A stretch of 61,326 bases of DNA from Bacteroidales bacterium. Lineage in GTDB: Bacteria; Bacteroidota; Bacteroidia; Bacteroidales; UBA932. This document shows positions 45,217 through 53,707 of the stretch, in pieces (position 1 is the first letter of the stretch; each line of letters begins with the position of its first letter). The position numbers were made by a program, and so were the translations under genes. The notes under the pieces were generated by a model, which did not search any database, was not told where the DNA came from, and saw only the letters and a list, made by a program, of their open reading frames with translations. The stretch covers positions 1 through 61,326 of the forward strand of contig JAFYYM010000112.1 in assembly GCA_017557535.1 (NCBI GenBank). The letters run 5' to 3'.

Positions 45217-48200
45217 CTAAAGAAGATGGCCGAGAAAACGGGATTTGTCCGGCTCTGACATCCCTCTCCGGGTGGCATATCGGTCTATCGCGGCCTTGTC
45301 GAGGTGGCGTATCTCGGGGTAAGAAGCATTCTCGTGAAAGAATATGAGGCCGCAGATGCATGCTTCAGGAATCATGGCACAACTGTCGAGTAGGGTGATC
45401 CCCAGCTTTTCCGAGCTCGGAAGTAGCCTTAATATATCCCGTTTGAGTGTATGATCCGGACAGCTTGAGTACCCGGCGGCGGGCTTGATGACCTTAGCAT
45501 CGGAACCCTCAGGCAGGAAGCTGATCAAATAATTGTCAAGCCACTCGGAAGCCGCCTCAGCCAGCGTCAATGTGACAGCCCTACGGACAGACTCGTCAGA
45601 GGAGGCGGTGGAGTCCATGACGCTTATCGCGAACATTCCGACAGGGGATTCGAAACCGTATTCCACCGGTGCCACAAAATCGGCGAGAGAAAGGCCTCCA
45701 GGCTGCCTGAACATCGGTAACCGGTATTCCTCCGATACGATGTCGTCACCTTCGCTGTGGGCGGTGTCAAACCTCGCGGATAGTGTGATCCGGCATCCTC
45801 CTTGGGCTTTCATTCTCTCAATAACGTCTTTTGCTTCCGCCATTAACACCTTCTTCTCAAGGTGGTCAGCATTATTCTTGACTCCGAGTATGGTGAAAAA
45901 CAGTCCCCAGTCAAAATACTCTTCAATACGGCTGACGTCGAGCCTATCCGACGGGATGTTACGGAACGGGTTACCATTGATGAAGCTTTGTGGTGGGAAT
46001 GCCGCGGAGGTTTTCGCTGAAGATTCTGCCGCCATTTTGCGCTTTGATGCCTCGTAAGCTTCCCTTAGTGCCTTTTGTCTCTCATGCTCAGTCGCTTCCG
46101 TAGCTTCGGGGTCTGAGATAAGCTTATTGGCAAGAACGGCTGATGCCGAAGCGTCTGACCCATAAAACACGTGCTTGTAAAGCGGGGCTAGCTTGACGGC
46201 TGTATGTACGGCGGATGCCGCTGCGCCTCCGACAAGTAGTGGGATAGAAAGCCCCTTGGCGGCCATTTCTTTGCAGAGTTCCTCCATCTGGTAGAGGGAA
46301 GGAGTGATAAGTCCACTCACGCCGATGATTTGGGCGCCGGTCTCAGCGGCTTTCTCCAGTATGGTCTCTTTGGGCACCATGACTCCAAGGTCTGTCACGT
46401 CGAACCCGTTGCAGGTGAAGACTATTCCGGTGATATTCTTCCCAATGTCGTGGACATCGCCCTTCACTGTGGCGAAAAGTGCCTTGGGTCTGTTTGAGAC
46501 ATCGGATCGCTCTGTTTCAAGGTAAGGTTGGAGCATCTCCACCGCGGCTTTCATGGTCCTGGCTGACTTTACGACTTGCGGCAGAAACATTTTCCCGGCG
46601 CCGAAGAGTTCGCCGACCTTTGCCATGCCATCCATCAGAGGGCCGTCTATGACCTTGTAGGCCTCACTATATTTCGCGAGACACTCCTTGATGTCATCCT
46701 CAAGCCTGGACGAGTCTCCCTTAACCAGAGCCCTTTCAAGACGCTCCTCGACGGAGGGAGTATTAGTGAGTCCGGACACTGCCACCCTCGGCACGTTAAG
46801 AGGGGGGACCGGAGCGGAGCATTGCGACGCGAGCGGTGGGGCCGAGCGAAGCGAGGCGTCCGGACCACCAATACTCCCTCCGTCGGGGGAGATGATGTTC
46901 TGGGCATAGGTGATCAGGCGCTCGGTGGCACCAGGGTCGGTATCCAGAATCACATCCTCAACCCTTCGCAAAAGCTCGGGTTCAATCTCGTCATAGATTT
47001 TAAGCATCCCAGGGTTGACGATACCCATGTCCAATCCAGCCTTTATGGCATGGAAAAGGAAGACACTGTGCATCGCCTCCCTGACCGTGTTGTTGCCTCT
47101 GAAAGCGAATGAGAGATTTGATATACCTCCGGATGTCCTGCATCCGGGCAGGTTCCTCTTTATCCAACGGACGGCCTCGATAAAGTCAGCCCCATACCTG
47201 GCGTGCTCGGGAATACCTGTACCGACAGGAAGCACGTTGACATCAAATATGATGTCAGTCGGGGAATAGCCGGCTTTTTCTATAAGGAGTGAATATGCTC
47301 TCTGGCAGATGGCTATCTTCCTGTCGAAAGTTGTGGCCTGCCCTTCCTCGTCGAAAGCAATGACTATTACTGCTGCACCTAATGCTTTTATCTCACGTAC
47401 TTTACGCAGGAATACCTCTTCTCCTTCTTTAAGTGAAATAGAGTTGACGACGCACTTCCCTTGGGCGTTTTTCAAGCCGGTCACAAGAGTGTCCCAGTGG
47501 GATGAGTCAATCATGATCGCGGCCTTGGCCACTTCCGGCTCTGCTGCTATGTGGCGGAGAAACTTCTCCATCTCAAGGCGTGAGTCCAGCATGGCGTCGT
47601 CCATGTTGATGTCAATGACGGTCGCGCCGTTCTCAATCTGCCCGGCTGCGACCCGCAGAGCCTCCTGGTAGTCTCCTGCGGCTATGAGCTTGGCGAACTT
47701 GCGGGACCCCGCCACATTGGTCCTCTCGCCTATATTCGTAAAGTTCCTGCTCCGGTCTATCTCCACGCACTCCAACCCGCTGATGTATAACGGCTTACCA
47801 GCACTATCCCCGATGGAGGTGTTGGTGAGTCCGGACACTGCCACCCTCGGCACGTTAAGAGGGGGGACCGGAGCGGAGCTGTGCGACGCGAGCGGTGGGG
47901 ACGGGCGAAGCGAGGCGTCCGGACCACCAATAGCCTCCATCGGGGAGAAAGATGGAATGGTCCTGGGACGGAGGTGGCGGATCGCGGCGGTGATGGCCGC
48001 GATGTGGGCCGGGGTGGTGCCGCAGCAGCCTCCGACGATATTCACGGAACCCTGCAGAGCCATCTCCCGGATCGCCGAGGCAGTTACCTCAGGAGTCTCA
48101 TCATATGCCCCCATGGCGTCCGGAAGGCCGGCATTTGGGTAGCAACTCACGGCACCCTCGACGAATCGCGCCACTTCCGCTATGAGCGGAACCATGTCTT

Positions 48201-48873
48201 TGGAACCTAACGAGCAGTTTAGCCCGAAAGAGATGGGGGAGCAATGCTGGATAGAGCGGTAGAATGCCTCAGGGGTCTGTCCAGTGAGAGTCCTTCCTGA
48301 CTTGTCTCCTAAAGAGACGGAGATCATTATACCTGGGCCACCCCATTCAGGGAAGAGGCGTGAGTAGGCGTAGAGAGCCGCTTTGGTGTTAAGCGCATCG
48401 AAACAAGTTTCTATCAGTAGCAAATCCACCCCGCCGGTGACGAGCCCCTTGATCTGATCCTCGAAGGCGTTGGCCATCTCGTCGAAAGAGTACGGCCGGA
48501 ACACCGGATCCTCTATGTTCTGGGGCAGGGTGAGCGACTTGCCGGTCGGACCCACGCTTCCGGCCACCCAGACTTTCCGTCCAGCCTTGTCAGCAGCCTT
48601 CCTGGCAATTCTCGCCGCCGCCTCCGCCATGTCGGCAGCTTTGTCGGCAAATCCTAGTTCTGCCTGCGATATCTTATTGGCTCCGAATGAGTTGGTTGAG
48701 ATTATATCAGCTCCTGCTTTAATATATTCGGAATGAATATCCTCCACGACTCCGGGATTTGTGAGATTGATAAGCTCGCTGTTTCCCTGAAGGCCCCGGC
48801 TCTGGAGAACCGTGCCCATAGCCCCGTCCAGGACGAGTATCCTTTCCCTTAAAGCTAGCCTGATGTCGTCCAT
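45217..48873 (-). CDS. metH: Cobalamin-dependent methionine synthase with two in-frame palindromic inserts
   Basis: 1218 residues. Homocysteine domain 1 to about 305 with zinc Cys283/Cys284 (GGCCGTTP) and GLNCSLG; pterin-binding domain from about 360 (FTNIGERTNVAGSRKF); cap and B12 domains with the cobalamin motif DVHDIGKN; C-terminal AdoMet activation domain (GYSSCPDH). It methylates homocysteine from methyl-THF. Two nearly identical Pro-rich segments, about residues 310-356 and 663-709 (both containing SAPVPPLNVPRVAVSG), lie exactly between domains and come from a repeated palindromic DNA element. The frame is intact, so the enzyme is probably functional. Follows metF after 3 bp. Confidence 0.95.
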   Translation of the reverse strand: MDDIRLALRERILVLDGAMGTVLQSRGLQGNSELINLTNPGVVEDIHSEYIKAGADIISTNSFGANKISQAELGFADKAADMAEAAARIARKAADKAGRKVWVAGSVGPTGKSLTLPQNIEDPVFRPYSFDEMANAFEDQIKGLVTGGVDLLLIETCFDALNTKAALYAYSRLFPEWGGPGIMISVSLGDKSGRTLTGQTPEAFYRSIQHCSPISFGLNCSLGSKDMVPLIAEVARFVEGAVSCYPNAGLPDAMGAYDETPEVTASAIREMALQGSVNIVGGCCGTTPAHIAAITAAIRHLRPRTIPSFSPMEAIGGPDASLRPSPPLASHSSAPVPPLNVPRVAVSGLTNTSIGDSAGKPLYISGLECVEIDRSRNFTNIGERTNVAGSRKFAKLIAAGDYQEALRVAAGQIENGATVIDINMDDAMLDSRLEMEKFLRHIAAEPEVAKAAIMIDSSHWDTLVTGLKNAQGKCVVNSISLKEGEEVFLRKVREIKALGAAVIVIAFDEEGQATTFDRKIAICQRAYSLLIEKAGYSPTDIIFDVNVLPVGTGIPEHARYGADFIEAVRWIKRNLPGCRTSGGISNLSFAFRGNNTVREAMHSVFLFHAIKAGLDMGIVNPGMLKIYDEIEPELLRRVEDVILDTDPGATERLITYAQNIISPDGGSIGGPDASLRSAPPLASQCSAPVPPLNVPRVAVSGLTNTPSVEERLERALVKGDSSRLEDDIKECLAKYSEAYKVIDGPLMDGMAKVGELFGAGKMFLPQVVKSARTMKAAVEMLQPYLETERSDVSNRPKALFATVKGDVHDIGKNITGIVFTCNGFDVTDLGVMVPKETILEKAAETGAQIIGVSGLITPSLYQMEELCKEMAAKGLSIPLLVGGAAASAVHTAVKLAPLYKHVFYGSDASASAVLANKLISDPEATEATEHERQKALREAYEASKRKMAAESSAKTSAAFPPQSFINGNPFRNIPSDRLDVSRIEEYFDWGLFFTILGVKNNADHLEKKVLMAEAKDVIERMKAQGGCRITLSARFDTAHSEGDDIVSEEYRLPMFRQPGGLSLADFVAPVEYGFESPVGMFAISVMDSTASSDESVRRAVTLTLAEAASEWLDNYLISFLPEGSDAKVIKPAAGYSSCPDHTLKRDILRLLPSSEKLGITLLDSCAMIPEACICGLIFFHENASYPEIRHLDKAAIDRYATRRGMSEPDKSRFLGHLL
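46749..46885 (-). mobile_element. In-frame palindromic element, metH copy A
   Basis: About 137 bp with inverted terminal arms (46749-46777 and 46858-46885; inner part TCCGGAC, outer part CGACGGAGGGAGTATT) around an 80-nt core (46778-46857). The core differs from copy B at 4 of 80 bases, yet the outer arms are unlike those of copy B and match each other. It encodes about 46 residues between the pterin and cap domains of MetH. Confidence 0.82.
47808..47945 (-). mobile_element. In-frame palindromic element, metH copy B
   Basis: About 138 bp. Arms 47808-47836 and 47917-47945 share outer sequence CCCCGATGGAGG and inner TCCGGAC; the core 47837-47916 is 95% identical to copy A. Same orientation and same reading frame as copy A. 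It lies between the homocysteine and pterin domains. All four core differences change the amino acid (P/S, S/A, H/Q, S/C). Confidence 0.82.
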
Positions 48874-48876
48874 CGC

Positions 48877-49791
48877 CTAGAAGCACTCCCTTAAGATCCC
48901 GACGACATTGGCGGTCTTTCCCATAGTATAGAAATGGACTGCGGGAGCGCCGCTCGCAAGTAGCTCCTTGCACTGGGCCTCACACCACTCCTGACCGATC
49001 CTGTAAACAGCCTCCTTGTCGTCCTTATGAGCTTCCAGCTCCTTGGTAAGGATGGCCGGAATATCGATTGAGAAGGTCTCGGGAAGGGTGCTCAGTTGCT
49101 TGTATGTTGAGAGAGGCTTCAATCCCGGTATGATGGGGACGGTGATGCCGGCCTGCCTGCAGCGGGCGACATATTCGTGATAGACCTTGTTGTCGAAAAA
49201 CATCTGAGTCACCATATAATCCGCCCCGGCATCCACCTTCCGCTTCATGTTGGCTATGTCATCCTCCAGATTCGCAGCCTCGAAATGCTTTTCTGGATAG
49301 CATCCGACGCCGATGTTGAAGAAACCCTCGCAGCCGTTCTCCTTTTCGAAGCGGCGGATCGCGGCGACCAGCTCATCGGCATGGGAGTACCCTCCCGGGA
49401 CTGGCTGGAAGCGTCTTTCACCCGTGAGGCAATCTCCCCGGAGGGCCAACACGTTGGAAATATCCATGAACTTAAAGTCCTGGAGCTGGAACTCGATTTC
49501 CTCCGCGGTCGCCCCTCCGCAGATGATGTGGGGGACGACATTGACCTTGAACTCCGACTGGATGGCTCCGCAGACCGCTGTCTCGCTTACGCGTTTCCTG
49601 ACTAAGCGTCTCTCAAATGAGCCGTCAGGACGCTCTTTGAACTCCACCTCATCCCTATGGCAGGTGACATTGATGTATCTGGGATTAAACTCCATGAACT
49701 GCCGGATCTCGTCCAGCAGTTCAGATTTGGTCATTCCCTTAAGAGGGGGCACAATCTCCAAAGAGACGTATGGTTCTTTCCTGTTATTCAA
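48877..49791 (-). CDS. metF: 5,10-methylenetetrahydrofolate reductase
   Basis: 304 residues, single TIM-barrel domain. VSLEIVPPLKG near the N-terminus, YINVTCHRDE, NVLALRGD, GVGCYPEKHFEA and GADYMVTQMFFD are the usual flavin and folate sites. It makes methyl-THF, the methyl donor for the MetH encoded 3 bp downstream. No regulatory domain, as in other bacteria. Confidence 0.95.
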   Translation of the reverse strand: MNNRKEPYVSLEIVPPLKGMTKSELLDEIRQFMEFNPRYINVTCHRDEVEFKERPDGSFERRLVRKRVSETAVCGAIQSEFKVNVVPHIICGGATAEEIEFQLQDFKFMDISNVLALRGDCLTGERRFQPVPGGYSHADELVAAIRRFEKENGCEGFFNIGVGCYPEKHFEAANLEDDIANMKRKVDAGADYMVTQMFFDNKVYHEYVARCRQAGITVPIIPGLKPLSTYKQLSTLPETFSIDIPAILTKELEAHKDDKEAVYRIGQEWCEAQCKELLASGAPAVHFYTMGKTANVVGILRECF

Positions 49792-49823
49792 ATCCGCTTT
49801 ATTTTTCCCAAATATAATGATTT

Positions 49824-51110
49824 TCAGATTGTTTTGAAAGCTTGGTCGAGATCGGCGATGATGTCGTCTATGTGCTCCACGCCGATTGAAAGCCTAATGG
49901 TCGTTTGGGTGATGTGTTGCTGCTCAAGTTCTTCCGGCGTCATCTGGGAGTGGGTCGTGGAGGCTGGATGGATCACGAGGCTCTTCACGTCAGCCACATT
50001 GGCGAGAAGGGAGAAAATCTTCAAGTTATCTATGAACTTCCAAGCGTCATCCTTCGTTCCCTTTATCTCGAAAGTGAATATCGATCCTCCACCATTAGGG
50101 AAGTACTTGTTGTACAAGTGATTGTCAGGGTGACTCGCGAGTGACGGGTGGTTTACTTTGGCCACCTTCGGGTGCGATTCGAGATACTTCACGACCGTGA
50201 GGGCGTTCTGGACATGCCGCTCGATTCGCAGTGGTAGTGACTCGACTCCCTGGAGCAGGATCCAAGCCGAGAGGGGACTCACGCACGCTCCGGTGTCCCT
50301 GAGGATAACGGCCCTGATCCTCGTGACAAAGGCTGCGGGGCCGGCCACGTCAGCGAATACCGCGCCATGATAGCTTGGATCTGGCTTGGCGATGGAAGGA
50401 TACCTGTCCGCATTCTTCTTCCAGTCGAACTTTCCTCCGTCCACAATGACGCCTCCCAGTGTGGTACCGTGGCCACCGATGAATTTCGTGGCGGAATGAA
50501 CCACTATATCCGCACCGTGTTCCAGAGGCCTGAATATCAGCGGGGCGAAAGTGTTGTCCACTATAACCGCGATCCCGTGCTTATGTGCGACCTCCGAAAT
50601 TCCCTCAAGGTCAGTTACATCGGAGTTGGGATTGCCGAAAGTCTCGGCATAAATCGCTTTCGTGTTCGGTTTTATGGCTTTATCAAGAGCTTCCAGATCA
50701 TTAACTCTCAATATGGTGCTGGTTATTCCCTGGGTGGAGAGAGTGTGGGTGATCAGGTTGAAGGAGCCGCCATAAAGGTTATCCGCGGCTATGATGTGGT
50801 CGCCTTCCCGGGCGATGTTTTGAAGCGCATAGGTCACAGCCGCCGCGCCGGAGGCCACTGCCAGGGCAGCCACACCGCCTTCAAGGGCGGCAATCCTGGT
50901 CTCGAACACGTCCTGGGTCGAGTTGGTGAGGCGTCCGTATATGTTGCCTGGGTCCCTGAGTCCGAACCTGTCTGCCGCATGCGCGCTGCTATGGAAAACA
51001 TAGGATGTGGTCTGGTAGATTGGAACCGCCCTGGAATCGCTTACTGGGTCCGGTGTCTCCTGCCCCGCATGTATCGCCAGGGTCTCGAGATGCAGTTTAG
51101 TCTCACTCAT
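49824..51110 (-). CDS. metY: O-acetylhomoserine sulfhydrylase
   Basis: 428 residues from ATG 51110 (MSETKLHLETLAIHAGQ); an ATG at 51143 would add 11 residues without homology. Cys/Met-metabolism PLP fold with Lys209 in HSATKFIGGHG, YGRLTNSTQDVFE and AETFGNPNSDV. The length with the insertion near DWKKNADRYPSI fits the OAH/OAS sulfhydrylase branch rather than cystathionine synthase. It makes homocysteine from O-acetylhomoserine and sulfide, feeding MetH. First gene of metY-metF-metH; an Lrp-type regulator is divergent. Confidence 0.93.
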   Translation of the reverse strand: MSETKLHLETLAIHAGQETPDPVSDSRAVPIYQTTSYVFHSSAHAADRFGLRDPGNIYGRLTNSTQDVFETRIAALEGGVAALAVASGAAAVTYALQNIAREGDHIIAADNLYGGSFNLITHTLSTQGITSTILRVNDLEALDKAIKPNTKAIYAETFGNPNSDVTDLEGISEVAHKHGIAVIVDNTFAPLIFRPLEHGADIVVHSATKFIGGHGTTLGGVIVDGGKFDWKKNADRYPSIAKPDPSYHGAVFADVAGPAAFVTRIRAVILRDTGACVSPLSAWILLQGVESLPLRIERHVQNALTVVKYLESHPKVAKVNHPSLASHPDNHLYNKYFPNGGGSIFTFEIKGTKDDAWKFIDNLKIFSLLANVADVKSLVIHPASTTHSQMTPEELEQQHITQTTIRLSIGVEHIDDIIADLDQAFKTI

Positions 51111-51175
51111 GATGTCGCTAATTTGAAAGTTCATTTTCCGCAAAGTTAAACCCGTCAGGAAATGATTCCAAGATA

Positions 51176-51207
51176 CTTGTGAAATTTGGATAATTTTACT
51201 AAATTTG
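51176..51207 (+). promoter_or_regulatory. Putative promoter (CTTG-N20-TAAATTTG)
   Basis: -33-like CTTG at 51176-51179, 20-nt spacer, -7 TAAATTTG at 51200-51207, 59 bp before the Lrp start. The spacer to metY is AT-rich and could hold sites for both genes. Confidence 0.4.
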
Positions 51208-51266
51208 TGATTGTTGCAATGAAATTATTCCAGAATTATTTCGGATGATTCGGAAAAACAGATTAT

Positions 51267-51746
51267 TTGTCTATGAATGGATTGGATGAGAAAGACGTCG
51301 CTATCTTAAAGGCATTGCAGGAGAATGCTGACGTCACTAATAAGGAACTGGCTGCCAAGGTGCATCTATCTCCCACACCGGTTTTCGAAAGGGTCAGACG
51401 ACTTCGTGAACAGGGCTATATCAAAAAGGTGGCTGCTGTGCTTGACGCGGATAAATTGGACTGCTCTTTCGTGGCTTTCTGCTTCATCAAACTCAAACAG
51501 CACACTTTCGAGAACGCCACGACTCTGATGGAGGCTGTCCGGGATATCAGCGAGGTAGGTGAGTGCTATAACATATCCGGTGACTATGACTTTTTGATGA
51601 AAGTCTATGTCTCCAGCATGAAGGAGTACCAGAGGTTCGTATTGAGGATCATGGGTGACCTTGATTGCATCGGGGGATTGAACAGTTTCTTCGTAATGGG
51701 TGAGGTCAAGGGTGGATCCGGTATTCCCGTGAGGGTCATCAAATAG
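51267..51746 (+). CDS. Lrp/AsnC-family transcriptional regulator
   Basis: 159 residues. N-terminal winged HTH (residues 5-55: LDEKDVAILKALQENADVT, then FERVRRLREQGYI) and a C-terminal RAM effector domain (VGECYNISGDYDFLMKV). These respond to amino acids. Divergent from metY by 156 bp and upstream of the branched-chain amino acid module, so methionine or BCAA control is plausible but not shown. Confidence 0.93.
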   Translation: MSMNGLDEKDVAILKALQENADVTNKELAAKVHLSPTPVFERVRRLREQGYIKKVAAVLDADKLDCSFVAFCFIKLKQHTFENATTLMEAVRDISEVGECYNISGDYDFLMKVYVSSMKEYQRFVLRIMGDLDCIGGLNSFFVMGEVKGGSGIPVRVIK

Positions 51747-51754
51747 TCGAAGTT

Positions 51755-52441
51755 ATGGAGATCAAGCCTATAGCATATTTCAGGTCCCCGTTTTCCGGGA
51801 AGTTCGGTATCCCACGTCAGGCGGGGCTCGTCCCGGATTTGCGGGGCAGCATTGTATTTGAGCCTGGGTTTCGTTCCGCTGAAGCTCTCCGTGGTCTGGA
51901 AGACTTCGACTATATTTGGCTTATCTGGGAATTCTCCGCTAATCAAGCGCCCGATTCCTTCCAGGCTACCGTGCGTCCGCCAAGACTTGGAGGGAATCGG
52001 AGAGTGGGGGTGTTCGCTAGCCGGTCACCGTTCAGGCCCAACTCCTTGGGGCTATCTTCAGTACGATTGGAATCTATTGATTATGAGGCGAAAGGATCTG
52101 ACGGGAAACCGATAGGCCCGGTGATCAATGTCCTTGGGGGGGACTTGATGGATGGTACTCCAATCTATGACATTAAGCCATACGTCGAATATGCCGATTC
52201 CCATCCTGGAGTACAATCCGGTTTCGTCGATGTCACCAACTGGGAGCCACTTGAGGTGGTGTTCCCGGATGGTCTTGAGAATCGGGTGCCGGATATCGAG
52301 ACTCTGCGGGAAGTTCTCTCCCTCGATCCAAGGCCACATTACCAAGATGATCCGTCAAAGGAATACGGGATGAGTTTCGCCGGGAGGGAAGTGCGTTTCA
52401 GGGTGGAAGGCCGTGTTCTTACCGTAATCTCAATTGGGTAG
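51755..52441 (+). CDS. trmO: tRNA N6-threonylcarbamoyladenosine methyltransferase
   Basis: 228 residues of the TsaA/YaeB (TrmO) family: IAYFRSPFSGKFGIPRQAG, LEDFDYIWLIWEF, RVGVFASRSPFRPNSLGLS and MDGTPIYDIKPYVEYADS. It methylates t6A37 in tRNA-Thr using AdoMet. Eight bases after the Lrp stop, so probably co-transcribed. Confidence 0.93.
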   Translation: MEIKPIAYFRSPFSGKFGIPRQAGLVPDLRGSIVFEPGFRSAEALRGLEDFDYIWLIWEFSANQAPDSFQATVRPPRLGGNRRVGVFASRSPFRPNSLGLSSVRLESIDYEAKGSDGKPIGPVINVLGGDLMDGTPIYDIKPYVEYADSHPGVQSGFVDVTNWEPLEVVFPDGLENRVPDIETLREVLSLDPRPHYQDDPSKEYGMSFAGREVRFRVEGRVLTVISIG

Positions 52442-52499
52442 AAGAAATATTGATTTTTTCTGTTTTCGGGTCTTGATTGTTACGATTTTTGACAAATTC

Positions 52500-52531
52500 C
52501 TTGAAAATTATGAAAAAATGTAATATATTTA
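52500..52531 (+). promoter_or_regulatory. Putative promoter of butyrate kinase operon
   Basis: CTTG at 52500-52503, 20-nt spacer and TATATTTA at 52524-52531, ending 19 bp before the start at 52551. One mismatch to TAnnTTTG. Confidence 0.4.
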
Positions 52532-52550
52532 AACCCGATAAAGATCGGAA

Positions 52551-53684
52551 ATGAAAGGGAATATATTGATAATCAACACCGGTTCCACAACCACGAAGTT
52601 GGGCTATTATTCAGACGGATCAAGGGTTTTTGACGAGAAGCTCGAGCACACCGCTTCCGATGTCGCGAAATACAAGTCCATTATGGACCAGTCCGACATG
52701 CGTCGTCAAGCGATCAAAGACTTTATGGGCTCCAGAGGTATTCCGCTTGAAGAAGTCGATATCGTGATGGCGCGTGGTGGACTTGTCACCCCTGTTATTA
52801 CAGGTGTGTACAATGTCAATCAAGACATGAGGGATGTTCTCTTTAGTGGAAGGGATGGAGTTCATGCCTGTAACCTCAGCGCTATCCTGGCCGATGACAT
52901 AGCCCAAGAGATCAATGATATTCGCTCAGCAAAAGGCCTTGAGCCCCGTTTCGGGGAGACAACGGCATATATCGCCGATCCCCCGATGGCCGATGAAATG
53001 CTGCCTGAGTGCCGTATGGGAGGCATCCCTGAGTTTACTCGCAAGACCTTGTTCCACGCCCTCAATTCAAGAGCTATTGTTCGCCGGTACCTGAGGGAGC
53101 ATGGCAAAACTGTCAACGATGTGACAGTTGTCGTTGCCCACATGGGTGGGGGAGCCACCATCTCACTTCATCGTAACGGCAAGGTGATAGATGTGAACCA
53201 CGGCCTGGGTGGTGATGGCCCGATCACCCCTGAGCGTTGCGGCTGCTGTCCTCCTTTTGACCTCATTGACATGTGTTTCAGCGGGAAATATACCAAGGAG
53301 GAGATTAAACTCAAACTTGTCGGAAGGGGAGGCGCTGTGGCTTATTTCGGTACCAACAGCATGGTGGATGTCGAGAATATGGCCGCAGATGGCAACGAGC
53401 TTGCCATAACCTTCCTCAAGGCATATGTATTGAATATTTGCAAGTACATCGCCGCCATGTCTGCCACCGCGGACGGCAAGGTGGATGCGATTCTTCTCAC
53501 TGGAGGGATTGCCCACAGCAAGAAGATCATGAATGACATCAAGGCGAAGATCGGTTTCATAGCCCCTGTCGAGGTTTTCCCTGGCGAGGATGAGATCGCG
53601 AGTCTCGCTGAGAATGGCTATCTGATCCTGGATGGCAAGACCAAGATCCACACTTACAACAAAGACAGGATCATCGAAGATTGA
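52551..53684 (+). CDS. buk: Butyrate / branched-chain fatty acid kinase
   Basis: 377 residues of the ASKHA acetokinase group: phosphate-1 motif INTGSTTTKLGYY, VVVAHMGGGATIS and ILLTGGIAHS. The butyrate-kinase version is indicated by ARGGLVTPVITGVYNVN and DPPMADEM. It interconverts acyl-phosphate and fatty acid with ATP. Beside a branched-chain aminotransferase and a VOR-type enzyme, isobutyrate or isovalerate is the likely substrate. The partner phosphotransbutyrylase is not in the window. Confidence 0.92.
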   Translation: MKGNILIINTGSTTTKLGYYSDGSRVFDEKLEHTASDVAKYKSIMDQSDMRRQAIKDFMGSRGIPLEEVDIVMARGGLVTPVITGVYNVNQDMRDVLFSGRDGVHACNLSAILADDIAQEINDIRSAKGLEPRFGETTAYIADPPMADEMLPECRMGGIPEFTRKTLFHALNSRAIVRRYLREHGKTVNDVTVVVAHMGGGATISLHRNGKVIDVNHGLGGDGPITPERCGCCPPFDLIDMCFSGKYTKEEIKLKLVGRGGAVAYFGTNSMVDVENMAADGNELAITFLKAYVLNICKYIAAMSATADGKVDAILLTGGIAHSKKIMNDIKAKIGFIAPVEVFPGEDEIASLAENGYLILDGKTKIHTYNKDRIIED

Positions 53685-53707
53685 CACTCAATTTAAAACC
53701 ACATAAT

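Noticed and set aside
46749-47945. CRISPR-like or pseudogene explanation of the metH repeats
   Set aside because: Only two copies, over 1 kb apart, both in frame with no stop; no regular spacers and no cas genes.
50367-51149. Open frame of 260 codons antisense to metY
   Set aside because: Shadow of metY; the PLP-enzyme frame is fully convincing.
51111-51266. SAM riboswitch upstream of metY
   Set aside because: The spacer is AT-rich with no recognisable kink-turn, conserved core or terminator/anti-terminator pair.
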